Source: Aquitalea sp. (GTDB taxonomy: Bacteria > Pseudomonadota > Gammaproteobacteria > Burkholderiales > Chromobacteriaceae). From it: a DNA stretch of 24,892 nucleotides. The stretch lies in assembly GCA_019232735.1 (NCBI GenBank), contig JAFANL010000029.1:1-24892 (forward strand), in the 5' to 3' direction. Under the pieces are notes generated by a model. That model saw only the letters and a list, made by a program, of their open reading frames with translations. It ran no database searches and was not told the origin of the DNA. A program made the position numbers and the translations under genes. Shown piece by piece: positions 23,957-24,892 of the stretch. The stretch's first letter is position 1. The number at the start of each line of letters is the position of its first letter.

Positions 23957-24892
23957 GGCTTTGTTGCACAAATCAGGGCTTGCACCTGTCCGGTAGAATG
24001 ACGGCATGAGCAAGCCCCTCCCTCCCAAGTACCAAACCACCAACTTGCAGGCCTACAAGCAGTCTCTCAAGCAAGGAGGGCAGCTCCTTTTCTGGCTCGA
24101 CAAAGGCATGAACTGGCAGGCTCTAGCCACCGGCAAACGGGGACGGCAACCAACTTGCTCCGATGCCGCCATCCAGTTCTATCTCACCATCAAATGCCTA
24201 TTCGGTCTGGCTCTACGCCAAGCCACAGGTATGGTTGAGAGCATCTTGCACCTAGCCGGACGACTGGGTTGTCCCCAACTTCAGCACGCTTTCCCGTCGC
24301 CAGAAAGAACTGCAGGTGCGCATTCCAGTACAGAAGAAGCAGGGTTGTCTGCATCTGCTGGTGGATGGCACCGGTATCAAGATGATGGGCGAAGGCGAGT
24401 GGAGGGTAAAAAAGCATGGCGCTGATTACCGCCGCCAGTGACGCAAGCTACATCTGGGGATTGATGCGCAAACGCTGGAAATCCGGGCAATGGAAGTGAC
24501 CGATAATCGTAGCGGTGATGCCACGATGTTGCCGGAGCTGCTATCCCAGATTTTTGAGACAGAGGAACTGGCGACAGTGACTACTAATGGGGCGTATGAC
24601 AAGCGTCTGTGTCACGCAGCGATTGCTGAGCGAGGGGCTGTGACCATCATTCCCCCACGTCGAATCGGCCAATTCCGGAAAGGGAGTTCACTGGGCAATC
24701 AGGCTAGCAATGAGTCACTATGCTCAGTGAAATATCTGGGGCGCACGCTCTGGAAAAAGTGGAGTAGTTACCATCGGCGTAGCGTCAAAACGAAGATGCA
24801 CTGCTTTAAATTACTGGCAGACCGCGTCAAGTCGCGGGACTTTGACCCAGAGCTTCAAATCTGTGCAGCGATACTGAATCGCTTTACGGCCT
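23957..24892 (+). mobile_element. IS5-family insertion sequence (IS903-like group), decayed, right end outside window
   Basis: The left end reads GGCTTTGTTGCACAAATC, the kind of terminal inverted repeat seen in IS903-like members of the IS5 family. The transposase remnant starts about 50 bases inside. The right terminal repeat and any target duplication lie beyond the window. It begins only 9 bases after the methyltransferase stop. Confidence 0.85.
24006..24892 (+). pseudogene. IS5-family transposase, inactivated
   Basis: The first part, MSKPLPPKYQTTNLQAYKQS to about LHLAG, is intact up to roughly 24256. The reading then shifts to another frame (DWVVPNFSTLSRRQKEL onward), consistent with a two-base loss or one-base gain at about 24256-24262. 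In that frame a TGA at 24439-24441 interrupts RRQ-RKLHLGIDA, where related transposases have Trp, so TGG has become TGA. Further decay follows. The second DDE aspartate (usual DGAYD) is NGAYD, and the third acidic residue (usual VETKMHC) is VKTKMHC after a three-base loss. A short gap also shortens DFD-ELQ. It cannot make a working enzyme. The 3' end runs off the window. Confidence 0.9.

Overview
The window looks like chromosomal DNA from a betaproteobacterium of the Neisseriales, most like the Chromobacterium/Aquitalea/Vogesella group. The signs are a high-GC core, the order mnmG-rsmG-parA-parB-atpIBEFHAGDC-glmU-glmS, a DeoR-type regulator between glmU and glmS, and the protein sequences themselves. 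The genus is inferred from recalled family resemblance and was not tested by a search.

Positions 1-14085 are one long minus-strand block. From its promoter end it holds mnmG and rsmG (tRNA and 16S rRNA modification), parA and parB (chromosome partitioning), the complete nine-gene F1Fo ATP synthase operon, glmU, a DeoR-family regulator, and the first 97 codons of glmS, which is cut by the left edge. GlmS and GlmU supply the first and last steps of UDP-GlcNAc synthesis. The regulator gene has a clear promoter flanked by two related inverted repeats that look like its own operators. Strong hairpin terminators follow atpC and glmU.

Positions 14340-18228 hold four plus-strand genes: an OlsB-type N-acyltransferase (ornithine-lipid synthesis), the tRNA methyltransferase TrmO, an exported Tim44-domain protein, and an EAL phosphodiesterase with a C-terminal YkuI_C/Cache-like domain.

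Positions 18258-21880 match the enterobacterial rsmI / lpoA-yraN-diaA-dolP neighbourhood. rsmI points right. A minus-strand operon of lpoA-like, yraN, diaA and dolP points left and ends at a palindromic terminator. The LpoA-like protein is short and lacks a lipobox.

A complete class II tRNA-Leu(CAA) with its own terminator closes the core at about 22070. To its right the DNA becomes AT-rich and looks acquired. About 790 bases without a gene hold a 21-bp-phased CCAC(GGTTT) repeat array, a near-consensus DnaA box, an AT-rich tract and an inverted copy of the repeat, resembling the skeleton of an iteron replication origin without a rep gene. Next come a gene joining a Rossmann-like (pre-ATP-grasp-like) N-terminus to a class I methyltransferase, and a badly decayed IS5-family insertion sequence that runs off the right edge. 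The most unusual material is this tRNA-linked segment, together with the operator pair upstream of the deoR-glmS operon.
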